Shown here one piece after another: positions 32,506 through 44,831 of a DNA stretch of 64,000 nucleotides. Location: assembly GCA_014155875.1 (NCBI GenBank), contig JACEFZ010011695.1:45069-109068 (forward strand), written 5' to 3'. Origin of the DNA: Cepaea nemoralis. Its lineage: Eukaryota; Mollusca; Gastropoda; Stylommatophora; Helicidae. The position numbers and the translations under genes are program-made. The first letter of the stretch is position 1, and each line of letters begins with the position of its first letter. Below the pieces are notes generated by a model. It was not told the origin of the DNA and did no database searches. It worked only from the letters and a program-made list of their open reading frames with translations.

Positions 32506-35500
32506 GGCTGTTGTCATACACCATGTGTCTTTGCTGTCACACACCATGTGTCTTTGTTGTCACACACATTGTGTCTTTGTTGTCACACACTATGTCTTTG
32601 TTGTCACTCACTATGTCTGTTGTCACTCACTATGTCTGTTGTCACTCACTATGTCTGTTGTCACTCACTATGTCTTTGTTGTCACTCACTATGTCTTTGT
32701 TGTCACTCACTATGTCTTTGTTGTCACTCACTATGTCTTTGTTGTCACTCACTATGTCTTTGTTGTCACACACTATGTCTTTGTTGTCACACACACTGTG
32801 TCTTTGTTGTCACACACTATGTCTTTGTTGTCACTCACTATGTCTTTGTTGTCACTCACTATGTCTTTGTTGTCACTCACTATGTCTTTGTTGTCACTCA
32901 CTATGTCTTTGTTGTCACTCACTATGTCTTTGTTGTCACTCACTATGTCTTTGTTGTCACTCACTATGTCTTGTTGTCACTCACTATGTCTTTGTTGTCA
33001 CTCACTATGTCTTTGTTGTCACTCACTATGTCTTTGTTGTCACTCACTATGTCTTTGTTGTCACTCACTATGTCTTTGTTGTCACTCACTATGTCTTTGT
33101 TGTCACTCACTATGTCTGTTGTCACTCACTATGTCTTTGTTGTCACTCACTATGTCTTTGTTGTCACTCACTATGTCTTTGTTGTCACTCACTATGTCTT
33201 TGTTGTCACTCACTATGTCTTTGTTGTCACTCACTATGTCTGTTGTCACTCACTATGTCTGTTGTCACACACTATGTCTGTTGTCACTCACTATGTCTGT
33301 TGTCACTCACTATGTCTGTTGTCACTCACTATGTCTGTTGTCACTGACTATGTGTGTTGTCACTCACTATGTGTGTTGTCACTCACTATGTCTGTTGTCA
33401 CACACTATGTCTGTTGTCACTCACTATGTCTGTTGTCACTCACTATGTCTGTTGTCACTCACTATGTCTGTTGTCACTCACTATGTCTGTTCTCACTCAC
33501 TATGTGTGTTGTCACTCACTATGTCTGTTGTCACACACTATGTCTGTTGTCACTCACTATGTCTGTTGTCACACACTATGTCTGTTGTCACTCACTATGT
33601 CTGTTGTCACTCACTATGTCTGTTGTCACTCACTATGTCTGTTGTCACTCACTATGTCTGTTGTCACTCACTATGTGTGTTGTCACACACTATGTCTGTT
33701 GTCACACACTATGTCTGTTGTCACTCACTATGTCTGTTGTCACTCACTATGTCTGTTGTCACTCACTATGTCTGTTGTCACTCACTATGTCTGTTGTCAC
33801 TCACTATGTGTGTTGTCACAAACTATGTCTGTTGTCACACACTATTTCTGTTGTCACTCACTATGTCTGTTGTCACTCACTATGTCTGTTGTCACACACT
33901 ATGTCTTTGTTGTCACACACTATGTCTTTGTTGTCACTCACTATGTCTTTGTTGTCACTCACTATGTCTGTTGTCACTCACTATGTCTGTTGTCACTCAC
34001 TATGTCTGTTGTCACACACTATGTCTTTGTTGTCACTCACTATGTCTTTGTTGTCACTCACTATGTCTGTTGTCACTCACTATGTCTGTTGTCACTCACT
34101 ATGTCTTTGTTGTCACTCACTATGTCTGTTGTCACTCACTATGTCTGTTGTCACTCACTATGTCTTTGTTGTCACTCACTATGTCTGTTGTCACTCACTA
34201 TGTCTGTTGTCACTCACTATGTCTTTGGTGTCACTCACTATGTCTGTTGTCACTCACTATGTCTGTTGTCACTCACTATGTCTTTGTTGTCACACACTGT
34301 GTCTTTGTTGTCACTCACTATGTCTGTTGTCACTCACTATGTCTGTTGTCACTCACTATGTCTGTTGTCACTCACTATGTCTGTTGTCACTCACTATGTC
34401 TGTTGTCACACACTATGTCTTTGTTGTCAAACACTGTGTCTTTGTTGTCACTCACTATGTCTGTTGTCACTCACTATGTCTGTTGTCACTCACTATGTCT
34501 GTTGTCACTCACTATGTCTGTTGTCACTCACTATGTCTTTGTTGTCACTCAGTATGTCTTTGTTGTCACACACTATGTCTTTGTTGTCACTCACTATGTC
34601 TGTTGTCACTCACTATGTCTGTTGTCACTCACTATGTCTGTTGTCACTCACTATGTCTTTGTTGTCACACACTATGTCTTTGTTGTCACACACTATGTCT
34701 TTGTTGTCACTCACTATGTCTGTTGTCACTCACCATGTCTGTTGTCACTCACCATGTCTGTTGTCACTCAGTATGTCTTTGTTGTCACACACTATGTCTT
34801 TGTTGTCACTCACTATGTCTGTTGTCACAAACTATGTCTGTTGTCACTCACTATGTCTGTTGTCACACACTATGTCTGTTGTCACTCACTATGTCTGTTG
34901 TCACTCACTATGTCTTTGTTGTCACACACTATGTCTTTGTTGTCACTCACTGTGTCTGTTGTCACTCACTATGTCTGTTGTCACTCACTATGTCTGTTGT
35001 CACTCACTATGTCTGTTGTCACTCACTATGTCTTTGTTGTCACTCACTATGTCTTTGCTGTCACTCACTATGTCTTTGTTGTCACTCACTGTGTCTGTTG
35101 TCACACACTATGTCTTTGTTGTCACTCACTGTGTCTGTTGTCACTCACTATGTCTGTTGTCACTCACTATGTCTTTGTTGTCACTCACCATGTCTTTGTT
35201 GTCACTCACCATGTCTGTTGTCACTCACCATGTCTGTTGTCACTCACCATGTCTGTTGTCACTCACCATGTCTGTTGTCACTCACCATGTCTGTTGTCAC
35301 TCACTATGTCTGTTGTCACACACTATGTCTTTGTTGTCACTCACTGTGTCTGTTGTCACTCACTATGTCTGTTGTCACTCACTATGTCTTTGTTGTCACT
35401 CACTATGTCTGTTGTCACTCACTATGTCTGTTGTCACTCACTATGTCTTTGTTGTCACTCACCATGTCTGTTGTCACTCACCATGTCTGTTGTCACTCAC

Positions 35501-35570
35501 CATGTCTGTTGTCACTCACTATGTCTGTTGTCACTCACTATGTCTGTTGTCACTCACTATGTCTGTTGTC
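32506..35570. repeat. 3.06-kb minisatellite of 21-bp and 19-bp units
   Basis: About 150 units of TTTGTTGTCACTCACTATGTC (21) or the form lacking two of the leading T (19). The first 740 bp are mainly 21-bp units, then both mix. Neither unit contains a stop in any plus-strand frame, so ORFs of 1027, 1082 and 809 residues overlap almost completely. I do not regard them as genes. A (TTG)n tract at 35655-35712 follows. Confidence 0.95.
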
Positions 35571-35789
35571 ATAGAGCCCTTCACAGGGTGTCGGATACGC
35601 AGGCCTGGTTGTGCACCCACATTCACATTCAGAGACACATCTTCTGTTGCCTGCTGCTGCTACTTGTGCTGTTGTTGCTGTTGTTGTTGTTGGTGTTGTT
35701 GTTGTTGCCGCTCCTCTTCCTTCTCCTTATTCATCACCCTCTGCCTTCTCCTGCTCAGGCAAAATGTTTGTAAGCACAGGTGACACAGT

Positions 35790-36737
35790 CTCCTTCTTCT
35801 TCAGCGTTCCTAGCCATTGAGGTTCTTTGCTGCAGATACAATCCGTCTCCATTCGTCCCTCTGGTGGACCTTCTCTTGCCAGTCGTTGATTCCAAGTGCT
35901 TGTAGGTCTGTACATGTATTATTATCTCTCCACCGTCTTCTTGGTCTACCTCGGGGTCTACGGTCATTTATTTCCTGAGTGTAAGCATAAATATCTTTGT
36001 TACTTCTTCTTTTCCACTCTCCACTTTGTGTATCCCTAATGGGTCCAAAGATGCGTCTTAAAACTTTGTTCTCAAAGGTTTGTAGCAAGGCTTCGTCTCC
36101 TTTCGTTGTACTCCAGGTTTCAGAGCCATACAGCACAACTGGTCTGCTCAGTGTTTTGTATATTGTGATCTTGGTGTTGCGAGATAGCGCCTTTGATTTT
36201 AGTAGATGTTGTAGTGCATAGTATATCTTATTTCCAAAATTGATTCTAGTTTGTATTTCTTCCCTTATGATGTTGGAGCAGTTGAAGATTGTACCCAGGT
36301 ATTTGTATGTTTCCGTTCTTTTAATGGTCATATTATCTATTTGTATGTGGCCAGAGTTTTTAGCCATTCCTTCTCTTGAAATTACCATATATTCGGTCTT
36401 ATCTTGGTTTATAACCAGAACCATCTGTTGGGCTTTTCCCTTTAAGTGAGTCAATATTTCCAATGTCTTTTGTTCATTTTCCCCTATAATATCTATATCA
36501 TCTGCATAACCAAGCAGCTTGGGTGTTCCTCCAATATCAAATTCCTCCATTACAACTTTCTCTAGAGCCAGATTGAAGAGTAGCGGCGATAGTGCATCAC
36601 CCTGTTTCAAGCCAGATGTTATTTGGAAAGGGTCTGATTTCCTGCCTTTATATGTTACTATATTATAAGTATCTTCCATGCATAGTCTGGTCATGTTGTT
36701 TAACTTCTTTGGTATTCCAAATTCCCGCATAGCATTC
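35790..36737 (-). mobile_element. 5'-truncated LINE, family 3 copy 1
   Basis: Exactly flanked by the 15-bp duplication CACAGGTGACACAGT at 35775-35789 and 36738-36752. The 3' end is a short (GAA)n. The same family recurs at 42246-42623. Confidence 0.9.
35810..36737 (-). pseudogene. reverse transcriptase C-terminal part, LINE family 3
   Basis: About 309 residues belong to the element; the dozen N-terminal residues that read through the flank (36738-36775) do not. It carries SGLKQGDALSPLLFNLALEK (RT block before the catalytic site), GYADDIDIIG with both Asp, YKYLGTIF, VVLYGSETWS, VLRRIFGPIRD, and a C-terminal ending in RRPRGRPRRRWRDN and WRRIVSAAKNLNG. RT fingers and endonuclease are missing through 5' truncation, so it cannot act. 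RTE-like from its motifs; clade uncertain. Confidence 0.85.
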
Positions 36738-36784
36738 CACAGGTGACACAGTGCAGTTCCTAAATAGCGAGACACCCTCCACCA

Positions 36785-36922
36785 TCACCCCCCCCCCCCC
36801 CCTTTACAGTTACCATGTTGGTGTCGAAAGAGGCACATGAAGTTCCAATACGGGGTGGGAAGGGGGGGGGGGGAAGTTGTATCGAGAGTAATAACAGTAA
36901 CATGAAGAACCACACACACACA

Positions 36923-36981
<59 letters not shown>

Positions 36982-37010
36982 ACCCACACACACACACACG
37001 CACACAAATA
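36785..37010. repeat. poly-C, poly-G and (CA)n
   Basis: Poly-C at 36787-36802, poly-G at 36864-36874, (CA)n at 36911-37000. Confidence 0.9.
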
Positions 37011-37644
37011 ACAAAGATGGATCAATGAAGGCGAAATTTTACATGAATTTCCAAATAACTATGGGAAATCAAAGAAATGGAAATATCACAATTGTGATGG
37101 GTGACTTAAGTGCTAAGATAGGATAACACGGGCTTCCAAGAGATCGTGAGGAAACGCGGACATTGGATAATGAATGAAAATTAAGAACTATTCACTAATG
37201 TCTGGGCAATGAATCATTACGTCACAGTTTAATTTTATTTATCAGACAATGATTTTCTGCATATGCGCCTCTAAAAAGTCTGACGTCGTGTTTAGATCTA
37301 AGCTTCTCGTTGATAAAAAGTCTGACGTCGTGTTTAGATCTAAACTTCTCCTTGATACACATGTGGGCAATTAGGTTTCAAATTTTCTGATCCAGTAAAG
37401 ATCAGGTTACTTTATATATTCTTTTATGTGGGAAAATACATCCGCACACAAAATGCTCTTCACTGTCCCATTTGAAAGGTGGCAGAGGCAGCATTTACGA
37501 CAAACCAACAGCAACAGAGGCATACAGAAGCATACATGCTTAAGGCCGCTACCAGAATACTAACACAACAGTCCACCACTAAAATTACAGTTCATCGTCG
37601 ACGAAAGAGGCAGTCACTACAAAACCAGCTGTTGCACACACATT
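37011..37644. other. no gene recognised; contains a 43-bp tandem duplication
   Basis: 37275-37358 is two copies of a unit beginning AAAAAGTCTGACGTCGTGTT, differing at two or three bases. A short open frame near 37077-37126 (GNITIVMGDLSAKIG) resembles an endonuclease GDxNA segment and may be a tiny LINE fragment. Confidence 0.45.
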
Positions 37645-37701
37645 ACTATATAAGGCGGCCACCCCCCGGGCAACAGCTGTGAGAGGCTGGCTAAACCAGG
37701 C

Positions 37702-37848
37702 ATGGGTATCCGATTTGGTGTCAAACCAAGAGGTAAACTAGGGTATGCCTACCCAGCATGTGAAGACAGGATTCGGCAGACTGCGCGGAAGAAATCATTC
37801 CTGATTCAACGGACAAGACGGCGTTTACCTGCAAAGCGTTGTGGAACG
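37702..37848 (+). CDS. short basic ORF in the LINE family 4 leader
   Basis: 49 residues beginning MGIRFGVKPRGKLGYAYPAC, rich in Lys and Arg (ARKKSFLIQRTRRRLPAKR). It may be a vestigial ORF1 or a chance leader ORF. No similarity recognised. Confidence 0.3.
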
Positions 37849-38260
37849 TAATGAGCACGGCAAGGCACGTAGAGCGCCCTGGTCATCCACTGCACCTGTA
37901 TTCGTCTCCAATCGTCTCGACTTGTCTTGCCACTGGACTCAGATGGACTCAGGCGAGAGAGTGAGGTCGAAGAATTGCGCAACTCTTCCTCACTTTAATC
38001 CAAGTCATCGCGCAAGTCATTCTTCATCCAACGTCACATATCACCTTCAAGCCCTGTGTAGTCGCAGACCTGCACACAGGCGGCTCAGGCCATATGGTCG
38101 TCTTCTACTGACCGGAGCAGCAGTGGGATTCGGCAGCCCCCTGAGCGACTGAGCAGCCCTCTATAGGAACACACTGCTCACCTCCGTAGCATGAGGAAGG
38201 GGCTAGAAAAGGTGCCCTAAACATTGTCTGCTTCATCACTACCTAACCAGCTAGCCGCGG

Positions 38261-41200
38261 TTGGTGGGTACCCTAAACTGCGGTCGGCATACAAAGAAAG
38301 ATAAAACAAGCAAAGCTAAAAGAGTAAACCATATTCCCTTAACAATTGGAACTTGGAATGTACGCACCCTACTTGACAGAGACGGCGCGTCGGGTCCAGA
38401 GAGACGAACAGCACTGATTGGGAGAGAGCTCGGCAGGTACAACATCGACATTGCAGCCTTGAGCGAGACACGACTTGCAGAAGAAGGCCAAATCTGTGAA
38501 ATTGGTGCCGGCTACACATTTTTCTGGAGTGGAAGGAAAAGCGAGGAAAGACGCCAATCCGGTGTGGGATTTGCCATTAAGTCGGCCCTGGTCGGCAAAT
38601 TAGCTGGATTTCCAAAGGCTGTAAACGACAGGCGCATGACCATGAAGTTGCCTCTGCTGAATGGAAGGAAGCACGCAACCATTGTGAGTGTCTACGCACC
38701 AACTATGACCAATGAAGATGATGTCAAGAATAAGTTCTATGAGGACCTGCACAATGTATTAACATCTGTTCCCAAAGGAGACAAACTTATACTCCTTGGG
38801 GATTTCAATGCCAGAGTAGGCACGGACACCACCTCTTGGAGTGGCATTATTGGAAAGCATGGAGTCGGAAATTGTAACAGCAATGGACTCCGCCTCCTTC
38901 AGACATGTGCCGAACATGATCTCCTGATTACGAACACAATTTTCCGTCTCCCCATGAGAAATAGGACATCGTGGATGCACCCTCGCTCGAAACACTGGCA
39001 CCTCATTGACTATGTCATCGTCAGGAGGAGTGACAGACAAGACGTTCGAGTGACAAAATCCATGTGTGGTGCCGAATGTTGGACAGACCATCGTCTCATT
39101 GTCTCGAAAATGAACATCCACATCAGGCCACCACGGCGTCCTCAAGGGGCGAAAATGCAAACAAAGCTAAATGTCACCCGCCTAAACAGCAAGAAAACGC
39201 AGCAGTCGTTTGAAAATATGCTGGAAGACCGCCTCAAGCCCAATGCTGAAGCTAAACAGGATACAGAAACATAATGGAGAGCCCTAAAGGACACGATTTA
39301 CAACACTGCTATGGAAATCCTGGGTCCAGCCCCCCGAAAGCATAAAGACTGGTTTGATGAAAATTCCGAAGACATCAACCAATTGCTGGCCGAGAAACAT
39401 CTTCTCCTCAAGGCACATTTGAATGACCCAAAGTCAACATCAAAAAAAGATGCTTTCAAGAACATTCAGAGAGTAGTGCAGCAGAAACTTCGGCACATGC
39501 GGGACTCCTGGCTGAGCAGCAAAGCTGATGAAATTCAGGGCTTTGCTGACAGACACGATATGAAAAACTTCTACGACTCACTGAAAGCGGTCTATGGTCC
39601 TTCATCACCAGGCATAGTTCCCCTCCTCAGTGCAGACGGGGGAACATTGGTCACCGATAAGAAAGAAATCCTCCAACGCTGGGCAGAGCATTTCAGCAAA
39701 ATCTTAAATGCAACTTCCTTCTTCGATGATGAAACCATCAATTGCCTTCCTCAAGTTACCACCAATGAGACTCTTGATGACCTGCCAACCATAGTGGAAA
39801 TAAACAAAGCCATCCAGCAACTCTCCAGCGGCAAGGCACCTGGTCCTGACTCCATCCCAGCAGAGATATACAAGGCAGGTGGGCCGGTCCTAACAGAGCA
39901 GCTTCACCAAGTCTTCACAAACATATGGATGAACGAGACCATGCCACAAGATTTTAAGGACGCGTCAATAGTCCACCTTTACAAACGTAAAGGAAACCGC
40001 CAATCCTGTGACAACCACCGAGGCATCTCCTTGCTTTCAATTGCAGGGAAGATACTCGCCAGAATTCTTCTCAACCGCCTCACAGCCCATCTCGATCAAG
40101 GTCTTCTTCCTGAGAGTCAATGTGGCTTTAGAAAAGAACGTGGAACTGTTGACATGATTTTCGCTGCAAGGCAGCTGCAAGAGAAATGTCAGGAACAGAA
40201 CTGCGAAATGTTCTCCACTTTCATTGACCTTACCAAGGCTTTTGATACAGTCAGCAGAGAAGGACTGTGGAAGATTATGGCAAAATATGGCTGTCCACGA
40301 AAGTTTGTCCAAATAGTGCGGCTATTTCATGACGGCATGCAGGCAAGAGTACAGGAAAATGGTGAGCTGTCTGAACCCTTTCCTGTCACCAATGGAGTGA
40401 AGCAAGGATGTGTCCTGGCACCAACACTGTTCAGCCTCATGTTTTCAGCCATGTTGATGAATGCCTTCGAGAACGACGACATTGGAATAGACATCAACTA
40501 CCGTATGGATGGAAAGTTATTCAATCTCAGAAGGCTGAAAGCTAAAACCAAAATTAACAGCGGCACCGTCAGAGAGCTCCTGTTTGCTGATGATTGCGCT
40601 CTATACGCCAACTCAGAGGCGGACATGCAACATAATGTTTCAGCTTTCTCACATGCCTGTGCCAACTTTGGGCTCAATATCAACTTAGGAGAAGACTGTA
40701 GTTATGTACCAGCCAGCTCCAGGGAATAATCACACTGTGCCGAATATCAAAGTGAATGATCATAGACTAAGTGTTGTGGACAAATTTACCTATCTTGGCA
40801 GCACCCTGTCACAAGCTGCCACAATCGATGACGAAGTGAATGCAAGAATCTCCAAGGCCAGTGCAGCCTTTGGCAGACTGTACAAGAATGTATGGGACAG
40901 AACTGGAATAAGCCTGCAAAACAAAGCTAAAAGTCTACAAAGCAGTTGTATTATCCACACTGCTATATGCTTGTGAAACCTGGACTGTTTATCAGCGACA
41001 CGCTAGGAAATTAAACCACTTCCACACAGTCTGCCTAAGGAAGCTACTGAAGATTAAATGGCAAGACAAGATTCCAGACACTGAAGTCCTAGAAAGAGCA
41101 TCCATGCCCAGTATTCCACACTCTACTGATGAAGAATCAGATTCGCTGGGCTGGTCACTTGACTCGCATGCCAGATCACAGGCTCCCTAAACGAATTTTT

Positions 41201-41578
41201 TACAGCGAACTGCGTTGTGGTAAACGCTCCCAAGGTGGCCAGAGGAAACGTTTTAAAGACACTCTGAAAATTTCACTGAATGCTTTTGGAATTCATCATG
41301 ACACCTGGGAGGCTGCAGCCAGAGACCGAAATTCGTGGCGTGCATCATTGCGCAAAGGTGCAGTCATATGTGAGGCAACCAGGACTGCAAGAGCTGTGAA
41401 GAAAAGGCAGGACAGAAAAACCACTGCAGGAAATCCTCCTCCAGAGACGGCAAGCATTCTTTGTCCACATTGTCAAAGAACATTTCGAGCCAAAATAGGC
41501 CTTATCAGCCATCTTAGAACCCACGGCTCCACACCTTCAACCCCACTGGATGAAATGAATGGTCATCATCATTCTTGA
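38261..41578 (+). pseudogene. LINE family 4 ORF: endonuclease, RT, C2H2 finger
   Basis: Endonuclease: IGTWNVRTLLDRDG, LSETRLAEEGQ, GDFNARVGTDTTSW, ECWTDHRLIVSKM. A TAA at 39272-39274 interrupts the frame just before the WRALKDTIYNTA linker. RT follows in the same frame at 39311-40729: SGKAPGPDSIP, KGNRQSCDNHRGISLLSI, PESQCGFRKERGTVDMIF, FIDLTKAFDTVSR, GVKQGCVLAPTLFSLMF and FADDCALYANS. Frame breaks near 40700, 40930-40980 and 41100 split the thumb. The terminal finger is CPHC...SHLRTH (CX2CX12HX3H). The start is uncertain; 38261 is a GTG, and the protein may begin nearer 38300. Confidence 0.85.
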
Positions 41579-41606
41579 TGGACAAACAACACAACACTAT
41601 ATAAGG

Positions 41607-42236
41607 TAAAAGCAGCTAGCTCAACAACTTACCGGCCGCCATTGTTCTGAACATGCAGTTCACGCAAAAAACAAATGCGGACAGATGTAAATGCATTCTA
41701 TACGAAATCCACAGCTTTCAGTTTCGCTCTACACACTTAACTCAATAGCTGGGCGACGGAATCATGTACTAACAGTCTCACATAAGAAATAAAACCATAG
41801 CCAGAAAAAAAAAAAAAAAAAACCAAACAAACAAACAAACAAACAAACAAACAAAGAAACAAACAAACCCAAAGGTCTTAACAGCTCAAAAGCCTATTCG
41901 CCATTTTGGACCTGAAGTTAAGAAACTGATAAAGACGGCTATATAATTTACCCAGAAGGAGAGGCAGAAGAAATAAAGTCTCAGAGACATTTACAGCGCC
42001 ACAAGAAAGATAGTTTGAAAAGATATTCAATTAAACTGACTAATCACAAATAAAAATGAGACAATTCTCACCACAAGATAGCTCAATTAAACAGACAGCT
42101 TGAATACTCTTAGGAACTCCTGAAACGATCAATCCCAGAAGACCCTCCAGATATCCATCCTGCAGAAGTGGAGCTGCATCATCCGTGGGAAACCATCTAA
42201 AGAGGTTAGTAAAGCTATCACATTTCTGAGGGATGG
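41607..42236. other. no gene recognised; poly-A and (CAAA)n
   Basis: Poly-A at 41803-41821 followed by about 11 units of (CAAA)n to 41870. The rest is AT-rich without coding similarity. Confidence 0.5.
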
Positions 42237-42243
42237 GAAAGAA

Positions 42244-42245
<2 letters not shown>

Positions 42246-42274
<29 letters not shown>

Positions 42275-42623
42275 CTTCTTCTTCTTCTTCTTCTTCTTCT
42301 TCTTCTTCTTCAGCGTTCCGAGCCATTGAGGTTCTTTGCTGCAGATACAATCCGTCTCCATTCGTCTCTCTGGTTGACCCTCTCTTGCCAGTCGTTGATT
42401 CCAAGTGCTTGTAGGTCTGTATATATATTCTCTCTCCACCGTCTTCTTGGTCTACCTCGGGGTCTACGGTCATTTATTTCCTGAGTGTAAGCGAGTTTTG
42501 TTTCCCTATTATCTTCCATTCTTTCTATATGCTTTCCTAATGGGTCCAAAGATGCGTCTTAAAATTTTGTTCTCAAAGGTTTGTAGCAAGGCTTCGTCTC
42601 CTTTCGTTGTACTCCAGGTTTAA
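42246..42623 (-). mobile_element. 5'-truncated LINE, family 3 copy 2, with a long (GAA)n tail
   Basis: Flanked by GAAAGAAAC at 42237-42245 and 42624-42632. It encodes only the last part of the RT protein (TQEINDRRPRGRPRRRWREN, then WRRIVSAAKNLNGSER), matching the copy at 35790. Its 3' tail is about 22 GAA repeats (42246-42311), against three in the other copy. Confidence 0.9.
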
Positions 42624-42892
42624 GAAAGAAACGGTAATGCGATAACTAACTAGATATTCTTTGGGGGTCTTCTTTACAGTCTTATGTTTTAATACCATCT
42701 TCCCAAAAACTTAACCATGATGTCTATGGCAGTCTGTCTCAGGCTTAATGTGTTGATTGTTTTTTTGGTTGCTTCTTCTAAATTGCTTCAGAATCTCTCT
42801 GAAGTCAGTATGTAAATAATGTGATAGTTCACTGTATCCCCAGGGTTTTCCAAGCCCACAACCGCAGAGAACGGTGTTTGAACCACGCGTTA

Positions 42893-44220
42893 GTTAGTCT
42901 TTCCTCTTGAACCTAAGGCGGCGCATAGGGCAGAAGTCCTGTCTCTCCATGCCTGGCGGTTCGCTGCTACCTGTTGTAGATCTTGGATATTTACTTGGCC
43001 GTTGAATGAGCCTTCTCTAATGATGGTTCTACGCAGGGTCTCTCTTGGTCTTCCCCGTTTTCTTTTCCCTACCGGTGACCATATGAGGGCTTGGTAGGGG
43101 AGTCTTGTCTTGTCCATTCTGAGTACATGGCCGATGTAGTTCCAACGGCGTCTTCTTATGAAATTTGATACTGTATCTTGCTTAGTCTCTTGTCTTATTT
43201 GCGAATTGGTTCTGAAGTCTGTCCAGTGGATGTTTAGAAGTCTTCTAAGACATTTGTTCTCAAAATTGTCTAATTTTTTTATCTAAAGCTACCGTTGATT
43301 TCCAACTTTCACATCCATACGTTAACACTGGAATCACACAAGAGTTGAAGATTTTAAGTTTTGTGTGTTTGCTGAGTGTCTTTGACTTCCAGATGTTTGA
43401 CAGTTTATTGAAGGCACTAGATGCCAGTGCGATTCTAGATGATATTTCTGGTGTTGAGTCCCCTGTAGATGACATTTTGCTTCCTAGATATGTGAAGCTG
43501 TTGACTTTTTCAAGAACGTAGCTGTTCAATTTGGTGTCATCTGAACTGTTGGTAAGATCAATAGTCTTTGTTTTTGTGGTGTTAATTTGGAGACCAATTT
43601 GCCCTGAAACATTTTGGAGGTGGTTTATTTTCTCTTGGGCATCCGGGTGTGTTGAACTCAAAAGCACTATGTCGTCGGCAAAGTCCAGGTCTTCTAGAAT
43701 TTTGTCAACCCAATGGATACCCATATTTGTGTTGTTTGTGCATTTGCTCATGACCCAATCGATAGCTATTCCAAAAAAGCATCGGTGATAAGACACAACC
43801 CTGTTTCACTCCTGTTTCGACTGAGAACCAGTCAGAGTTGCCTGTTTCTGTTCTTACGCAGCAACGTGTCTCTTTGTAGAAAGATTTTATGACGTTGGTA
43901 TATTTGGTAGGAAAACCATAGATGTTAAGTAGATTCCAAAGTGAAGGACGGTGGATGCTGTCGAAGGCTTTTTGAAAGTCGACAAAGTTGGTGATTAATT
44001 TCGACTGGAATTCTACGGAGTCTTCAATGATTATTCTGAGGGTGAAAATGTGGTCTATGCATGACCGTTTTGGTCTGAAGCCTGCTTGTTCTTCTCTGAG
44101 CCTTTCATCTATCGCCTTTTTCAATCTCTCAAGTAACATGCTACAAAAAAGTTTTCCTGGTACTGATAATAGAGTGATACCACGCCAATTATTGCAATCA
44201 GACATATCGCCCTTTTTATT
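42893..44220 (-). mobile_element. 5'-truncated LINE, family 5
   Basis: Flanked by the 8-bp repeat ACGCGTTA at 42885-42892 and 44221-44228. Encodes RT in broken frames: CNNWRGITLLSVPGKLF, FRPKRSCIDHIFTLR, FVDFQKAFDSIHR, GVKQGCVLSPMLF (44232-43705), then LDFADDIVLLSS, SFTYLGSKMS, VLTYGCESWKS (43796-43260), and the C-terminal KRKRGRPRETLRRTI and ANRQAWRDRTSAL (43117-42890). At least two frameshifts. RTE-like by motif. Confidence 0.8.
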
Positions 44221-44261
44221 ACGCGTTATCAATGATTATATCAGACGAGTCTGTCCACGCT

Positions 44262-44432
44262 TGTAATCTGTCACGTCAACCATTACTTTCACATCTGTCA
44301 CGGCGACCTGTCACGTCAACCATTACTTTCACCTCGGTCACGGCGACCTGTCACGTCAACCATTACTTTCACCTCGGCCACGGCAACCTGTCACATCAAT
44401 CATTACTTTCACCTCGGCCAGACGACCTGTCA
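44262..44432. repeat. 40-bp tandem repeat, about 4 copies
   Basis: Unit contains CACGTCAACCATTACTTTCA followed by CCTCGGTCACGGCGACCTGT. Confidence 0.85.
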
Positions 44433-44827
44433 CGCCGATCCTGGTGTGTACTGTTTTGTATTAATGTTATTTTGGAAAGTTTTGCACTGGCCTCAAGGCA
44501 TGCCTAACCCATTATAACATACATCAATATCTTCTTCTTTGCTGACCCAGATATTAGTTTCTGCTCGAGAACGTGGTTCCCAAATATGCCTCCGGCCTGA
44601 CATAGGCGAACATGCCAGAAAGACAACAGAAGACACACCTAAAGAAAAAGTCTTTCTCAATGTCATTTTTGCAATATTATTAAGAACATTAAACCACATA
44701 ATAATGTGTCGGAGAGGGAACAAACACAGACAATCATAACTTAGAAAAGGAAATAACTAAGAAAACTAGTAGTAACAGCCTCAAATATTAAAAGGTCGAT
44801 TAACAAACACATAATAATTAAGCAAGG
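44433..44827. other. no gene recognised
   Basis: Short open frames only. Confidence 0.4.
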
Positions 44828-44831
44828 GAAT

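Larger units (their letters stand above)
37656..41595 (+). mobile_element. APE-type LINE, family 4, full length with broken ORF
   Basis: Flanked by the 11-bp duplication ACTATATAAGG at 37645-37655 and 41596-41606; 3940 bp. Same architecture and nearly the same length as family 1 LINEs, but clearly diverged. Its end is GATGGACAAACAACACAAC, with no poly-A. Confidence 0.9.

Noticed and set aside
32506..35783. Three overlapping ORFs of 809-1082 residues
   Set aside because: They arise from stop-free 19/21-bp repeat units; no domain or start context supports a protein.
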